Shown in pieces: positions 27,284-35,314 of a stretch of 64,000 nt of DNA (position 1 is the first letter of the stretch; the number at the start of each line of letters is the position of its first letter). The notes beneath the pieces were generated by a model. It was not told the DNA's origin. It saw only the letters and a program-made list of their open reading frames with translations, and ran no database searches. The stretch is taken from assembly GCF_900103605.1 (NCBI RefSeq), contig NZ_FNHY01000004.1, forward strand, positions 124,001-188,000. Reading direction: 5' to 3'. A program made the position numbers and the translations under genes. The DNA is from Psychrobacillus sp. OK028. Lineage in GTDB: Bacteria > Bacillota > Bacilli > Bacillales_A > Planococcaceae.

Positions 27284-27399
27284 TAGCTCTAGCGCTTAGT
27301 CCCTCAAGTCGCTTCAGGATTTCAGTAAAGGCAAAGTACGCCTTTATCTGAAATCCTCCCAGCGCTTGTCGGAGCTTGCATAGGCGCTTGTGCTTTTCT
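27284..27399. repeat. Long palindromic repeat of Bacillaceae type
   Basis: The inner arms GGATTTCAGTAAAGGC and GCCTTTATCTGAAATCC pair with one mismatch. They are surrounded by AGCGCTTAGTCCCTCAAGTCG and CAGCGCTTGTCGGAGCTTGC...GGCGCTTG. The outer words resemble a widespread intergenic Bacillaceae repeat (GCGCCTAGCCCCTCGAG ... GGCGCTTGCGCTTTTCT). It ends just before the ribosome site of the next gene. Confidence 0.65.
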
Positions 27400-27415
27400 T
27401 AACTAGGAGGAATAC

Positions 27416-28183
27416 ATGGATACGACAGGTGTTAGTTTTGTTTCTCGTAAGCTAATAGTGACCTTTGTTACAGCAATACTTGTGGCTATGATTATGAGCC
27501 TTTTCAATGTGGATTTGACTATTTATGAGCAGGGTAATCATTTTGTAGGCTGGACTTTCGTTTTCTTTCTGTATGCAGGAGCAATAATACTAGTATACGG
27601 AAATATTATTTCAATTGGAGTCGAGTTATTACAAAGAAAATATTTTGCTCGTCACAAATGGTTATATGTAGTTATCCTCGGACTTTTGGGAGCATTGTTC
27701 GGCATTTTTTATGAGGAAAGACTTTTAGCTGTTTTTGGTTTTTTTAGTGCTGTCTTTTTTGCTTTTTTAGACTTATGGTTGATCAGAAGTAGTTTTAAAA
27801 CGAAGCAATTATTCTTCCTAATTTTGTCCCCTATGCTTACCTTGTTATGCCTTTGGTTGTATTTACAATTAATGTCTCCTCCTCTCCCTCCTTTTACACA
27901 GGAAGATGCAGTTACGTTTGCAACTTCAGGGGAAGGAACGATGATTAGCGAGTTTCCGAAAGAAGTAGGAACATGGACGGGAACAATTGGAGATTATGAA
28001 GTAAAAAGGGAAACAAGCGTAAGTTCCATTGATGATGAAGAGTATATAGTAACCTTTACTGAGGAATGGAAAAGAGGAGAAATTTTAGGTAGCTCTCTTA
28101 CTTCATATATTGTAGATCGAAATTCTATGACAATCAATAAATCAGAAGGTAACTCTCCCCCATATTATGTTAAGAAACCATAA
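27416..28183 (+). CDS. Multi-pass membrane protein of unknown function
   Basis: This is a 255-residue protein with five hydrophobic helices in residues 10-155 (pairs at about 12-30, 42-66, 82-98, 102-122 and 130-150). A soluble C-terminal domain of about 100 residues follows. The C-terminal part (EGTMISEFPKEVGTWTGTIGDYEVKRETSVSSIDDEEYIVTFTEEWKRG) resembles a small beta domain that is probably extracellular. AGGAGGAATAC precedes ATG 27416. The large repeat at 27284-27399 lies directly upstream, so its promoter is within or near that repeat. No family recognised. Confidence 0.65.
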   Translation: MDTTGVSFVSRKLIVTFVTAILVAMIMSLFNVDLTIYEQGNHFVGWTFVFFLYAGAIILVYGNIISIGVELLQRKYFARHKWLYVVILGLLGALFGIFYEERLLAVFGFFSAVFFAFLDLWLIRSSFKTKQLFFLILSPMLTLLCLWLYLQLMSPPLPPFTQEDAVTFATSGEGTMISEFPKEVGTWTGTIGDYEVKRETSVSSIDDEEYIVTFTEEWKRGEILGSSLTSYIVDRNSMTINKSEGNSPPYYVKKP

Positions 28184-28224
28184 AAAATCGAGTGAGAGAC
28201 TGATATCTCTTACTCGATTTTTTT
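28184..28224. terminator. Bidirectional terminator between convergent genes
   Basis: AAAAAATCGAGTGAGAGA pairs with TCTCTTACTCGATTTTTT (one G-T pair) around CTGATA. Confidence 0.9.
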
Positions 28225-28226
28225 AG

Positions 28227-28802
28227 TTATTCTTTTTTCTCAAAAATAGTTACTAGGTCTTCTACACCTTTACGGTCTTTTGGTTTTGGCATTTCATCAA
28301 AGTAGCCGACTTGCAGCATGCTGATAATGCGTTCACCTGATTGAACTCCGAGCTCTTTGCGGAACAATGGGTTATCTAAAAACCCTGGAGTTTTCCAGCA
28401 AGACCCGATTCCTCTGTCCCAAGCCAATAATTGAATATTTTGTACTAGCATACTTGCTGCTGCATAATCCTCTAAACGTTCCTTTTGACGAGCATCCTCC
28501 GGGACCACAACAAATACATATCCGCCGGGATTCGTAAATTTCTTCATTTGTTTTTCTAGGTCCTCTTCCGAAAGCTCTTTCCATTTGGGAATGGTAAATT
28601 CCTTTAACACGCTATATAAATCATCTAATTCTTTTCCACACGCCACGATAAATCTCCAAGGCTGTCTTAATTGATGGTTAGGTGCCCATACTGCGTCATC
28701 TAAAATGTTTAACAGTATTTCTCTTTCTACGGGCTGTCCGTTAAATAATTTAATTGACCTTCTTTGAATTATTGCATCGCGTACCGTTAGTGAATGCATC
28801 AT
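28227..28802 (-). CDS. Nitroreductase family protein
   Basis: This is a 191-residue FMN-dependent oxidoreductase. The N-terminal RRSIKLFNGQPVEREILLNILDDAVWAPNHQLRQPWRFIV carries the FMN-phosphate-binding Arg residues and the substrate-side loop. DYAAASMLVQNIQLLAWDRGIGSCWKTPG near residues 127-155 is the typical second motif. The shortness (about 190 residues) fits the YdfN/YdgI-like class. Activity may be on nitroaromatics or quinones, or in thyroxine-like dehalogenation; the true substrate is not predictable. AGGGAG lies twelve bases before the tandem ATG ATG start. Confidence 0.85.
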   Translation of the reverse strand: MMHSLTVRDAIIQRRSIKLFNGQPVEREILLNILDDAVWAPNHQLRQPWRFIVACGKELDDLYSVLKEFTIPKWKELSEEDLEKQMKKFTNPGGYVFVVVPEDARQKERLEDYAAASMLVQNIQLLAWDRGIGSCWKTPGFLDNPLFRKELGVQSGERIISMLQVGYFDEMPKPKDRKGVEDLVTIFEKKE

Positions 28803-28942
28803 TAATTAGTTCATTCTCCCTTTTACAATTGAATTATTTCCTCTATCATACCAATTTAATCATTTATTAGAAAGTGTAGTGTATTATAAAATGAAAGGTT
28901 CAATATTACCCATCTTTTACTCACATACATTGAGGTGACAGC

Positions 28943-29509
28943 ATGCTACTCTATTGGTTGTTTAGTTATATAATCGGTAACTTCCTTACTGCTTGGTGGA
29001 TCGGTAAATGGAAAAAAACTGACTTAAGAAAAGAAAGAAGTGGCAATTTAGGTGCAAGAAATGCTGGTGCAGTACTTGGAAAATCTGCATTTTTTCTTAC
29101 CTTTTTAGGTGATGCCTTAAAAGGTGTTAGTGTAATTTATATCGGCTTTTATTTTCAATATTCTTTAGAGTTTATTGCTATAGCAGGTGGAGCGGTAATT
29201 TTAGGACATCTTTTTCCGTTTTGGTTAAAAGGAAAAGGCGGGAAAGGTATTGCTACATTCATCGGCGTAGCTGCAGCAATAGAACCTACATTGTTCGCTA
29301 TATTGGTCATTTGTTTTATCATTATAATGGCGCTGCTTAGAAGTGCAACTTTAAGTATGACCATTGCATTTAGTGCATATGCTATTTTAACTTGGATAAT
29401 ACCTGAATTCGCTTCTCTTTGGCCACTTTCCATAGCAATTCTTATTATTCTAGTCCGTCACCGGTTAGATACTGTGGAATCATGGGGTAAGAGATGGTGG
29501 AAAAAGTAA
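28943..29509 (+). CDS. plsY: Glycerol-3-phosphate acyltransferase PlsY-like
   Basis: This is a 188-residue membrane protein with about five helices. It has the three PlsY motifs: RSGNLGARNAG (about 33-43), GHLFPFWLKGKGGKGIAT (about 93-110) and a C-terminal RHRLDTVESW. PlsY transfers acyl groups from acyl-phosphate to glycerol-3-phosphate, the first step of phospholipid synthesis. The usual motif 1 is SGNxGATN; here it reads SGNLGARN. Most Bacilli carry one main plsY next to parC/parE, so this may be a second copy. GAGGTGACAGC precedes ATG 28943. Confidence 0.82.
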   Translation: MLLYWLFSYIIGNFLTAWWIGKWKKTDLRKERSGNLGARNAGAVLGKSAFFLTFLGDALKGVSVIYIGFYFQYSLEFIAIAGGAVILGHLFPFWLKGKGGKGIATFIGVAAAIEPTLFAILVICFIIIMALLRSATLSMTIAFSAYAILTWIIPEFASLWPLSIAILIILVRHRLDTVESWGKRWWKK

Positions 29510-29620
29510 CTATAACATTATTAAATTTATAATTGATTTCCTCTATAATAAGGATACATTAAGTCTTAATATGATATAATTACTATCATTTAAATAATAA
29601 ATTAGATAGGATGTCAGAAG

Positions 29621-30469
29621 ATGACTTTGAAAAAGATTGCGTGGTTAGTCGACAGTAGTGCATATATAAGCAATACATTAAAAGATCACCCAGATGTATA
29701 TGTTATTCCTCTTAATATTCATTTTGGTTTAGAACAATTTGTAGATGGCGTTGATTTAACACCCGATCAATTATACGATCGACTTCGCAATGGAACAGAA
29801 GCCGCTAAAACCTCTCAGCCTTCTGCTGGTGAATTTGCTATGTTATATGAAAAACTGAGTAAAGAATATGATTCTATTATTGCAATTCACGTTTCTAAAA
29901 GTCTTAGTGGAACACTCTCTTCCTCTATCAGTGGTGCTGAAATTGCGCAAATCCAAGTAGAATTTATTGATTCTTTTTCGTTATCAGCAGGTATTACAGG
30001 GTTAGTAGAAAAAGGGCTGCAATTACAAGAAGCAGGCCAATCATATCAGGATATTGCAACTGAATTAAGAGATATGACCTCGAAGTTCCGCAACTATATC
30101 TTAATAGGCAACTTAACCCAACTGTATAAAGGTGGTAGACTGAGTAGTGCTCAATTCTATTTGGGGAGCCTACTTAAAATAAAACCAATTATTCAGATCA
30201 ATACGGAGGGCGAGCTTAAGGAACTAGATAAGGTTCGGTCTCATAAAAAAGCAATCCAGTACCTGATCAATAAGGCAGTTGAAGCTGCTGAAAAGGATGG
30301 TTTAAAGCATGTGTACATAATGCATGCTAACGCAGAGCAACAGGCAACAGACTTAAAACTAGCCATTTTACAACAAGCTCCAAATTTACAGTTCACTATT
30401 GGTGAAATTAGCACATCCCTTGCAGTACATGCTGGCGAGGATACAATTGCCTTGCTTTGGTATTTGTAA
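29621..30469 (+). CDS. DegV family fatty-acid-binding protein
   Basis: This is a 282-residue cytoplasmic protein. It shows the DegV start (IAWLVDSSAYISNTLKDHPDVYVIPLNIHFG), KTSQPSAGEF near residue 66, which forms the ligand-contacting loop, IAIHVSKSLSGTLSSS, GNLTQLYKGGRLS near residue 160 and HAGEDTIALLW at the end. DegV/FakB proteins hold a fatty acid for phosphorylation by FakA. No fakA is nearby, so this is one of the usual dispersed paralogues. It lies 110 bp downstream of plsY, a functional neighbour in lipid synthesis. Confidence 0.9.
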   Translation: MTLKKIAWLVDSSAYISNTLKDHPDVYVIPLNIHFGLEQFVDGVDLTPDQLYDRLRNGTEAAKTSQPSAGEFAMLYEKLSKEYDSIIAIHVSKSLSGTLSSSISGAEIAQIQVEFIDSFSLSAGITGLVEKGLQLQEAGQSYQDIATELRDMTSKFRNYILIGNLTQLYKGGRLSSAQFYLGSLLKIKPIIQINTEGELKELDKVRSHKKAIQYLINKAVEAAEKDGLKHVYIMHANAEQQATDLKLAILQQAPNLQFTIGEISTSLAVHAGEDTIALLWYL

Positions 30470-30473
30470 AACT

Positions 30474-30516
30474 TAAAAAAAAGACTTCCAAATACACTTT
30501 CGGAAGTCTTTTTGTG
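30474..30516. terminator. Bidirectional terminator
   Basis: AAAAAGACTTCC and GGAAGTCTTTTT form a 12-bp stem with a 12-nt loop between convergent genes. Confidence 0.9.
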
Positions 30517-30520
30517 TTTT

Positions 30521-31009
30521 TTAAAAATTATCTTTTACATGGAAAAATATATACTTTGTTCTTGGTGTATGTGCATAGGAATCCTCGTAACTCCAATAAC
30601 GATTACGGCTATTATTCGTATGTGCATTTACATAAGGAACACCATCCTGAACACTTGTTACGATAGTCGAGTGATCGAATCTACCATCACCTTGGAAATC
30701 ATAAAAAATTAAATCACCTGGGATTAACTGGTCAGGTGAACTAACTTGTGTTGCCTGCAGACCTTTTGTAGAGCCCGCTAAGTACCAGCGTAATGAATGA
30801 GGCGTGCTCCAGCTCAGACTCCACGTTTCGCTGCTCAACCACCACCCTCGCTCCCTGTTTGGCTGACCTCTCATAGGGGCTCCCCCCGCAAACAAGCATT
30901 GCGAAATGAAATTTGTACAGTCCACATCGAATATCGGAAACCTTGGATTATAACTGTTCCACCATTTTTGCGCATAGGCTACTGCCTTCTCTCGATTGTA
31001 TGTTGCCAA
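30521..31009 (-). CDS. Amidase-domain protein (Amidase_6 type)
   Basis: This is a 162-residue single-domain protein. The start [43 protein letters not shown] contains the catalytic Cys (near 30) and surrounding motif of the putative amidase domain found in Bacillus cell-wall proteins. [24 protein letters not shown] supplies the His (near residue 115), followed by VNAHTNN. It has no signal peptide, unlike longer relatives where this domain is C-terminal. A TTG start is used, with GGAGG seven bases upstream. It may act on peptidoglycan amides in the mother cell or spore. Confidence 0.85.
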   Translation of the reverse strand: MATYNREKAVAYAQKWWNSYNPRFPIFDVDCTNFISQCLFAGGAPMRGQPNRERGWWLSSETWSLSWSTPHSLRWYLAGSTKGLQATQVSSPDQLIPGDLIFYDFQGDGRFDHSTIVTSVQDGVPYVNAHTNNSRNRYWSYEDSYAHTPRTKYIFFHVKDNF

Positions 31010-31125
31010 TTTTCATCCTCCCTCTATTTTGTTTATATGATTAAACAGAAAATATATGCTAGTATGGATACAATGAAAAAATTTATTTTTTTTGGCAAAT
31101 TACTTTTTAGAAAGGAAGATGGTCA

Positions 31126-32148
31126 GTGAGACAGCATGCAGAAAAAGAAATTTCAGTGCCCACTTTACTTTGCGATAAAAAAGGTAATTTGAATCCTAAA
31201 GCAATTGGATACGCAAAGAAGCCATTGATTGAAAGTAATTTGAAGGGTCACTATATGCGTAAGAAAAAGTGGAATTACTGGTGTGTTTTTGGAGATGATA
31301 TTCTTTTCTCTGCCACTATTAGTCATTTAGATTACGCAGCGGTATGCTTTGTCTATTTCCTTAACTATGAAACGCAACGCTACGTTGAAAAGACAGTTAC
31401 GATTCCCCTAGGAAATAAATTAAAAATGCCCACTAATATTTTGGAAAGTATACATCTTCATTCCAAAGAAATGTCTATCCAATTACTTTATATACAAAAC
31501 GAAACGCATATGACTGTAACTATCCCAGATTTTGATGGTGATTTGTTACATGCAGATTTACATATAGCTCATCCAGTTGAAGATGAATCCTTGAATGTAG
31601 TAATTCCATGGAGTCGGACGCAATTCCAATTTACAGGGAAGCACCACATATTGCCTACATCTGGCTTTGTGAAAGTCGGTGATTCTCGCTATACCTTCCA
31701 ACAAGAAGACAATTTTGCGGTGCTCGATTATGGTAGAGGTGTATGGCCAAGAGAAGCTCTCTGGAACTGGGGCTTCGCATCTCAACGAGTCGGCTCTAAA
31801 AGAATCGGATTGAACTTTGGCGGGAAATGGACAGATGGCACTGGTATGACCGAAAATGCGATTTTCATTGATGGCAAAATGACAAAAATCCACGAAGATT
31901 TATTATTTACTTATGATACGAATGATTTTATGAAGCCCTGGAAGGTTAAAACTAAATTTTCCGATGAAGTGAATATGACATTCACCCCATTTTTTCACCG
32001 CATTGCGAAAACTGATCTGAAACTACTCTTCTCCGAGGTTCACCAGATGATTGGTTATTTTAATGGCAAAATTCAGCTAGAAAATGGCCCTACCCTGGAG
32101 GTAAAGCAATTATTAGGGTGTATTGAAGAACATAAAGCTAAATGGTAA
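31126..32148 (+). CDS. DUF2804 domain-containing protein
   Basis: This is a 340-residue cytoplasmic protein matching DUF2804 over its full length. It has GNLNPKAIGYAKKPLIESNLKGHY near the start, KKKWNYWCVFGDDILFSATISHLDY, VLDYGRGVWPREALWNWGFASQ in the middle and a GLNFGGKWTDGTGMTENAIFIDG motif. The family is widespread and uncharacterised; its fold resembles lipocalin-like or AttH-like hydrolases. It has a GTG start with AAAGGAAG upstream. Single gene with a weak-stem terminator. Confidence 0.85.
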   Translation: MRQHAEKEISVPTLLCDKKGNLNPKAIGYAKKPLIESNLKGHYMRKKKWNYWCVFGDDILFSATISHLDYAAVCFVYFLNYETQRYVEKTVTIPLGNKLKMPTNILESIHLHSKEMSIQLLYIQNETHMTVTIPDFDGDLLHADLHIAHPVEDESLNVVIPWSRTQFQFTGKHHILPTSGFVKVGDSRYTFQQEDNFAVLDYGRGVWPREALWNWGFASQRVGSKRIGLNFGGKWTDGTGMTENAIFIDGKMTKIHEDLLFTYDTNDFMKPWKVKTKFSDEVNMTFTPFFHRIAKTDLKLLFSEVHQMIGYFNGKIQLENGPTLEVKQLLGCIEEHKAKW

Positions 32149-32159
32149 TACCTGAATCG

Positions 32160-32194
32160 AGGGTTGTGACTAGTGTCATGATCCTCTTTTTTTT
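32160..32194 (+). terminator. Terminator of the DUF2804 gene
   Basis: GGGTTGTGAC pairs with GTCATGATCC through G-T pairs around TAGT, followed by CTTTTTTTT. Confidence 0.75.
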
Positions 32195-32202
32195 GTGCCT
32201 AT

Positions 32203-32309
32203 GGTGGATTTTCTAGTTTAGTTGGAATTTTGAGTAGGTTAGTTGGAATTTCGCACAGTTTAGTTGAAATAATTGAGCTGTTAGTTGGAATAGTAAATTT
32301 TCCCCACAA
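32203..32309 (+). repeat. 21-bp phased tandem repeat, TTAGTTGGAA family (4 units)
   Basis: Units begin at 32218, 32239, 32260 and 32281, exactly 21 bp apart, with TTAGTTGGAA (TTAGTTGAAA in the third). The lead-in GGTGGATTTTCTAGT and exit TTTTCCCCAC match the copy at 5494-5577. It sits between the converging ends of the DUF2804 and reductase genes. Confidence 0.9.
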
Positions 32310-32368
32310 AAAAAGTTATCTCCTAGCCATACTTAGAGACAACTCTTTAAATTGGGTGGATAACTTTA
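32308..32368 (-). terminator. Terminator of the ferredoxin reductase gene
   Basis: AAAGTTATC and GATAACTTT form the stem around a ~40-nt loop. Seven A on the plus side give the T-run on the minus strand. Confidence 0.6.
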
Positions 32369-32376
32369 AGCAATTA

Positions 32377-33417
32377 TTATACAAGTTGCTTCACTAATTT
32401 TTTATTTCGTTCTTTAAACACTTCGTTGTGCGAAGAGACCATTGCAAATTTATTTGCATCTGGTTGGATATACTGCTTAGCCTGATTGACTGCATTTGCA
32501 GCATCCTGGAAGGTGCCTGCTATTAAGTTTACTTTGCCTGGATATTGAATAATGTCCCCTGCTGCATAAATTCCAGCAACTGATGATTCACATGAGCTAG
32601 TCCCCTTCACATAAAAATCATCTGCAATATCAATAGCTATTTTACTATTTTTCAGTAGCTCTGCATCCTGATCGTAGCCATGATTGATAATTACCTCATC
32701 GACTTCAATACGTGTAATATCTCCTGTTTCATCATTTAAAACAGCAACTTTTTCTATCATTTCATGATTTTTACTAGCAATTAATTTTGTAATCTTAGTA
32801 TTGAAGAAGCATGTTACTGAACTCTTTAATAATTGAGTTACCTGTGCTTCATGACCGTTTAATGCATCTTTTCGATAAGTGACATACACTTTTTTCGCGA
32901 TAGGCTCCAGTTCATTGGCCCAATCAATTGCTGCATTCCCTCCACCTGAAATAAGAACTGTCTTATCCTTAAAACGCTGAATGGATTTTACCGTATAGTT
33001 TAAATTGCTTACCTCGAAACGTTCGGCTCCTTCTATCTCAAGCTTCGTTGGCTTTAAAATCCCACTACCTACTGCAATAATAATAGTTTTCGAATAATGT
33101 TCAGCACCAGAAGCAGTATGCAAAACAAAAATTCCATCCTCTCGGCGAGTAATCGTTTCAACCTTCTCATTCACTACCACTTCAGGTTCAAATGTTAGAC
33201 CTTGTTGTACTAATTGATCAATTAAACGCTCTCCTGAAATCGGGGTCTGGCCACCTACGTCCCAGATCATCTTCTCTGGATACACATGTAACTTGCCACC
33301 TAGTTGAGGCTGAAACTCAATTATCTTCACTTTCATTTCCCTTAAACCACTATAAAAGGCTGAATATAAACCTGCCGGACCACCACCAATAATCGTTACA
33401 TCCAATATATTTTGCAT
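32377..33417 (-). CDS. Ferredoxin-NADP+ reductase, thioredoxin-reductase-like (YcgT/YumC type)
   Basis: This is a 346-residue flavoprotein with the FAD-binding motif GGGPAG at residues 11-16, a central NADPH Rossmann motif ISGGGNAAIDWA and the C-terminal FAD site GIYAAGDIIQYPGK. It lacks the CxxC of thioredoxin reductase, as the bacterial YumC-type FNRs do. It transfers electrons between NADPH and ferredoxin or flavodoxin. It is divergent from a siderophore importer and shares an intergenic Fur box with it. A role in reducing imported ferric siderophore is likely. GGGAG precedes ATG 33417. Confidence 0.88.
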   Translation of the reverse strand: MQNILDVTIIGGGPAGLYSAFYSGLREMKVKIIEFQPQLGGKLHVYPEKMIWDVGGQTPISGERLIDQLVQQGLTFEPEVVVNEKVETITRREDGIFVLHTASGAEHYSKTIIIAVGSGILKPTKLEIEGAERFEVSNLNYTVKSIQRFKDKTVLISGGGNAAIDWANELEPIAKKVYVTYRKDALNGHEAQVTQLLKSSVTCFFNTKITKLIASKNHEMIEKVAVLNDETGDITRIEVDEVIINHGYDQDAELLKNSKIAIDIADDFYVKGTSSCESSVAGIYAAGDIIQYPGKVNLIAGTFQDAANAVNQAKQYIQPDANKFAMVSSHNEVFKERNKKLVKQLV

Positions 33418-33446
33418 TTTTATTCTCCCACCCTAAAAATTATTTG

Positions 33447-33475
33447 TTGACATCAGTTGAATAATTAAATATAGT
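33447..33475 (+). promoter_or_regulatory. Sigma-A-type promoter of the siderophore importer operon
   Basis: TTGACA (33447-33452) and TATAGT (33470-33475) are spaced by exactly 17 bp. The predicted start falls near 33482, right at the Fur box. Confidence 0.75.
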
Positions 33476-33484
33476 TGCTAATAT

Positions 33485-33503
33485 GATAATGATAATCGTT
33501 ATC
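33485..33503. promoter_or_regulatory. Fur box
   Basis: GATAATGATAATCGTTATC matches the classical 19-bp Fur consensus GATAATGATAATCATTATC at 18 positions. It covers the predicted transcription start of the importer and lies between two divergent iron-related genes, so iron-bound Fur should repress both. Confidence 0.88.
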
Positions 33504-33539
33504 AATTAATTAAGCAACATTTAGTTTGGAGGTATTCAA

Positions 33540-34334
33540 ATGGTTCGTTTATATACAGACGATTTATCTATTGGCTATGGTGAGCAGCTCATCATAAAGG
33601 ATTTGTCTGTGCAAATACCAAACCAGAAAATCACTACAATCATCGGACCAAACGGTTGTGGGAAGTCCACTCTTCTCAAAGCAATTACCCGAATTATTTC
33701 ACATCAGTCTGGTGCAGTCGTATTAGATGGAAAAAATGTTGCAAAGGAAAACACTAAAATTCTTGCAAAAAAAATGGCCATTTTACCTCAAACACCTGAG
33801 AGTGCAAGCGGCCTAACTGTCGGAGAATTAGTATCGTATGGACGTTTTCCCTATCAAACTGGATTTGGAAGACTTTCTAAAAAGGATTATGAAGTGATAG
33901 ATTGGGCACTTCAAATGACCAATACTAGCAGTTTTAAGTATTTGCCTGTCGATTCTCTTTCCGGTGGTCAACGGCAGCGCGTGTGGATAGCTATGGCTCT
34001 TGCACAGGAAACAGAGATTATATTTCTTGATGAGCCCACCACCTATTTAGATATGGCACATCAGTTAGAAGTTCTTGAGCTTTTGCAGCAACTAAACAAA
34101 GAGGAAAAACGAACGATTGTAATGGTTTTACATGATTTAAACCAAGCAGCTCGATTTGCCGACTATATCGTTGCCTTAAAGGCTGGACATATTGTGAAAG
34201 CTGGGTCCTGCGAGGAAGTTATAACAAAAGAGGTTTTACGTGGTGTCTTTAATATAGATGCTGAAATTGGGATAGATCCACGAACAGGTAAGCCAATGTG
34301 TATATCATATGATTTATTTAAAGGAGAAAAATAA
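33540..34334 (+). CDS. Iron-siderophore ABC transporter, ATP-binding protein
   Basis: This is a 264-residue FecE/FhuC-type ATPase. It has Walker A GPNGCGKST (about 36-44), Q-loop ILPQTPE, signature LSGGQRQRVWIAMAL, Walker B IIFLDEPTTYLD and an H-loop in VLHDLNQAARFAD. It powers import of a ferric siderophore through the two FecCD-type permeases encoded downstream. It is first gene of a Fur-controlled operon ordered ATPase, binding protein, permease, permease. GGAGG precedes ATG 33540. The next gene starts one base after its stop. Confidence 0.92.
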   Translation: MVRLYTDDLSIGYGEQLIIKDLSVQIPNQKITTIIGPNGCGKSTLLKAITRIISHQSGAVVLDGKNVAKENTKILAKKMAILPQTPESASGLTVGELVSYGRFPYQTGFGRLSKKDYEVIDWALQMTNTSSFKYLPVDSLSGGQRQRVWIAMALAQETEIIFLDEPTTYLDMAHQLEVLELLQQLNKEEKRTIVMVLHDLNQAARFADYIVALKAGHIVKAGSCEEVITKEVLRGVFNIDAEIGIDPRTGKPMCISYDLFKGEK

Positions 34335-34335
34335 A

Positions 34336-35256
34336 ATGAAAAAATTAATTTTGCCAGTTCTAATATTATTTGTACTAATACTAGGTGCATGTAATAGTGA
34401 ATCTGTCACAACAAAAGAAAATGAAACGAAAGAAGATCCAACGACTATTACATATGAATCAGAAAGTGGACCAATAGAAGTACCTGCAGATCCTCAAAGA
34501 GTTGTCGTCTTATCTTCATTTGCAGGAAACGTTGCTGCACTTGACGTAAACTTAGTCGGAGCAGATTCTTGGTCAAAGTCTAATCCAGGATATGATTCAT
34601 TCTTAGCTGATGTTGAGGAAGTATCAGAAGAAAATTTAGAGAAAATTATTGAGCTGAACCCTGATTTAATCATTGCTCTTTCAACCGTTCAAAACTTGGA
34701 TAAAATAAAAGAAATTGCACCAACAGTAACATACACTTACGGAAAAGTAGATTATTTGACCCAGCATTTAGAAATAGGAAAACTACTAAATAAAGAACAA
34801 GAAGCACAAGCATGGATTGATGATTTCAAAAAACGTTCATCCGTGGCTGGAGAAGAAATTAAAGCAGTCATTGGTGAAGATGCAACAGTTTCAGTTATCG
34901 AAAACTTTGACAAACAATTATATGTATTTGGTAATAATTGGGGGCGCGGAACTGAAGTTCTTTACCAAGCAATGGGGTTAAAAATGCCTGATAAAGTAAA
35001 AGAAATGGCTTTAGAGGCTGGTTATTATGCTTTATCTTTAGAGGTTCTTCCTGAGTTTGCAGGTGACTATGTCATCCTAAGTAAAGTAGCAGATCAAGAT
35101 AATTCATTCCAAGAGACAGATGTATTTAAAAATATTCCTGCCGTTCAAAATGGACAATTGTTTGAAGCGAATGCTGAAAAATTTTATTTTAATGACCCTA
35201 TTTCATTAGATTATCAATTAGAGTTCTTTAAAGAAAGCTTCTTAAACAGCAAGTAA
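34336..35256 (+). CDS. Iron-siderophore-binding lipoprotein
   Basis: This is a 306-residue class III binding protein. It has signal peptide and lipobox LILGAC (Cys near residue 19), so it is anchored to the outer membrane face. The periplasmic-binding-protein fold follows: VVVLSSFAGNVAALDVNLVGADSW, then LEKIIELNPDLIIALST. It captures the siderophore and docks with the permeases, probably via surface Glu residues. ATG 34336 was chosen because AAGGAG precedes it; the longer frame overlaps the upstream gene. A terminator-like hairpin directly downstream should give this gene extra transcript. Confidence 0.9.
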   Translation: MKKLILPVLILFVLILGACNSESVTTKENETKEDPTTITYESESGPIEVPADPQRVVVLSSFAGNVAALDVNLVGADSWSKSNPGYDSFLADVEEVSEENLEKIIELNPDLIIALSTVQNLDKIKEIAPTVTYTYGKVDYLTQHLEIGKLLNKEQEAQAWIDDFKKRSSVAGEEIKAVIGEDATVSVIENFDKQLYVFGNNWGRGTEVLYQAMGLKMPDKVKEMALEAGYYALSLEVLPEFAGDYVILSKVADQDNSFQETDVFKNIPAVQNGQLFEANAEKFYFNDPISLDYQLEFFKESFLNSK

Positions 35257-35259
35257 TTA

Positions 35260-35297
35260 TAGTGGAGGAATTCTAATGGGATTCCTCCGCTATTTTT
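35260..35297 (+). terminator. Intra-operon terminator (attenuator) after the binding-protein gene
   Basis: TAGTGGAGGAATTC pairs with GGATTCCTCCGCTA (14 bp with two G-T pairs) across TAATG, then TTTTT. It lies between binding protein and first permease, so it likely lowers permease expression relative to the binding protein. Confidence 0.8.
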
Positions 35298-35314
35298 GTA
35301 GAAAGGATACGACG

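Noticed and set aside
35276-35314. Upstream start of the first siderophore permease
   Set aside because: This start lies inside a terminator stem; ATG 35315 has a proper ribosome site and the usual family N-terminus.
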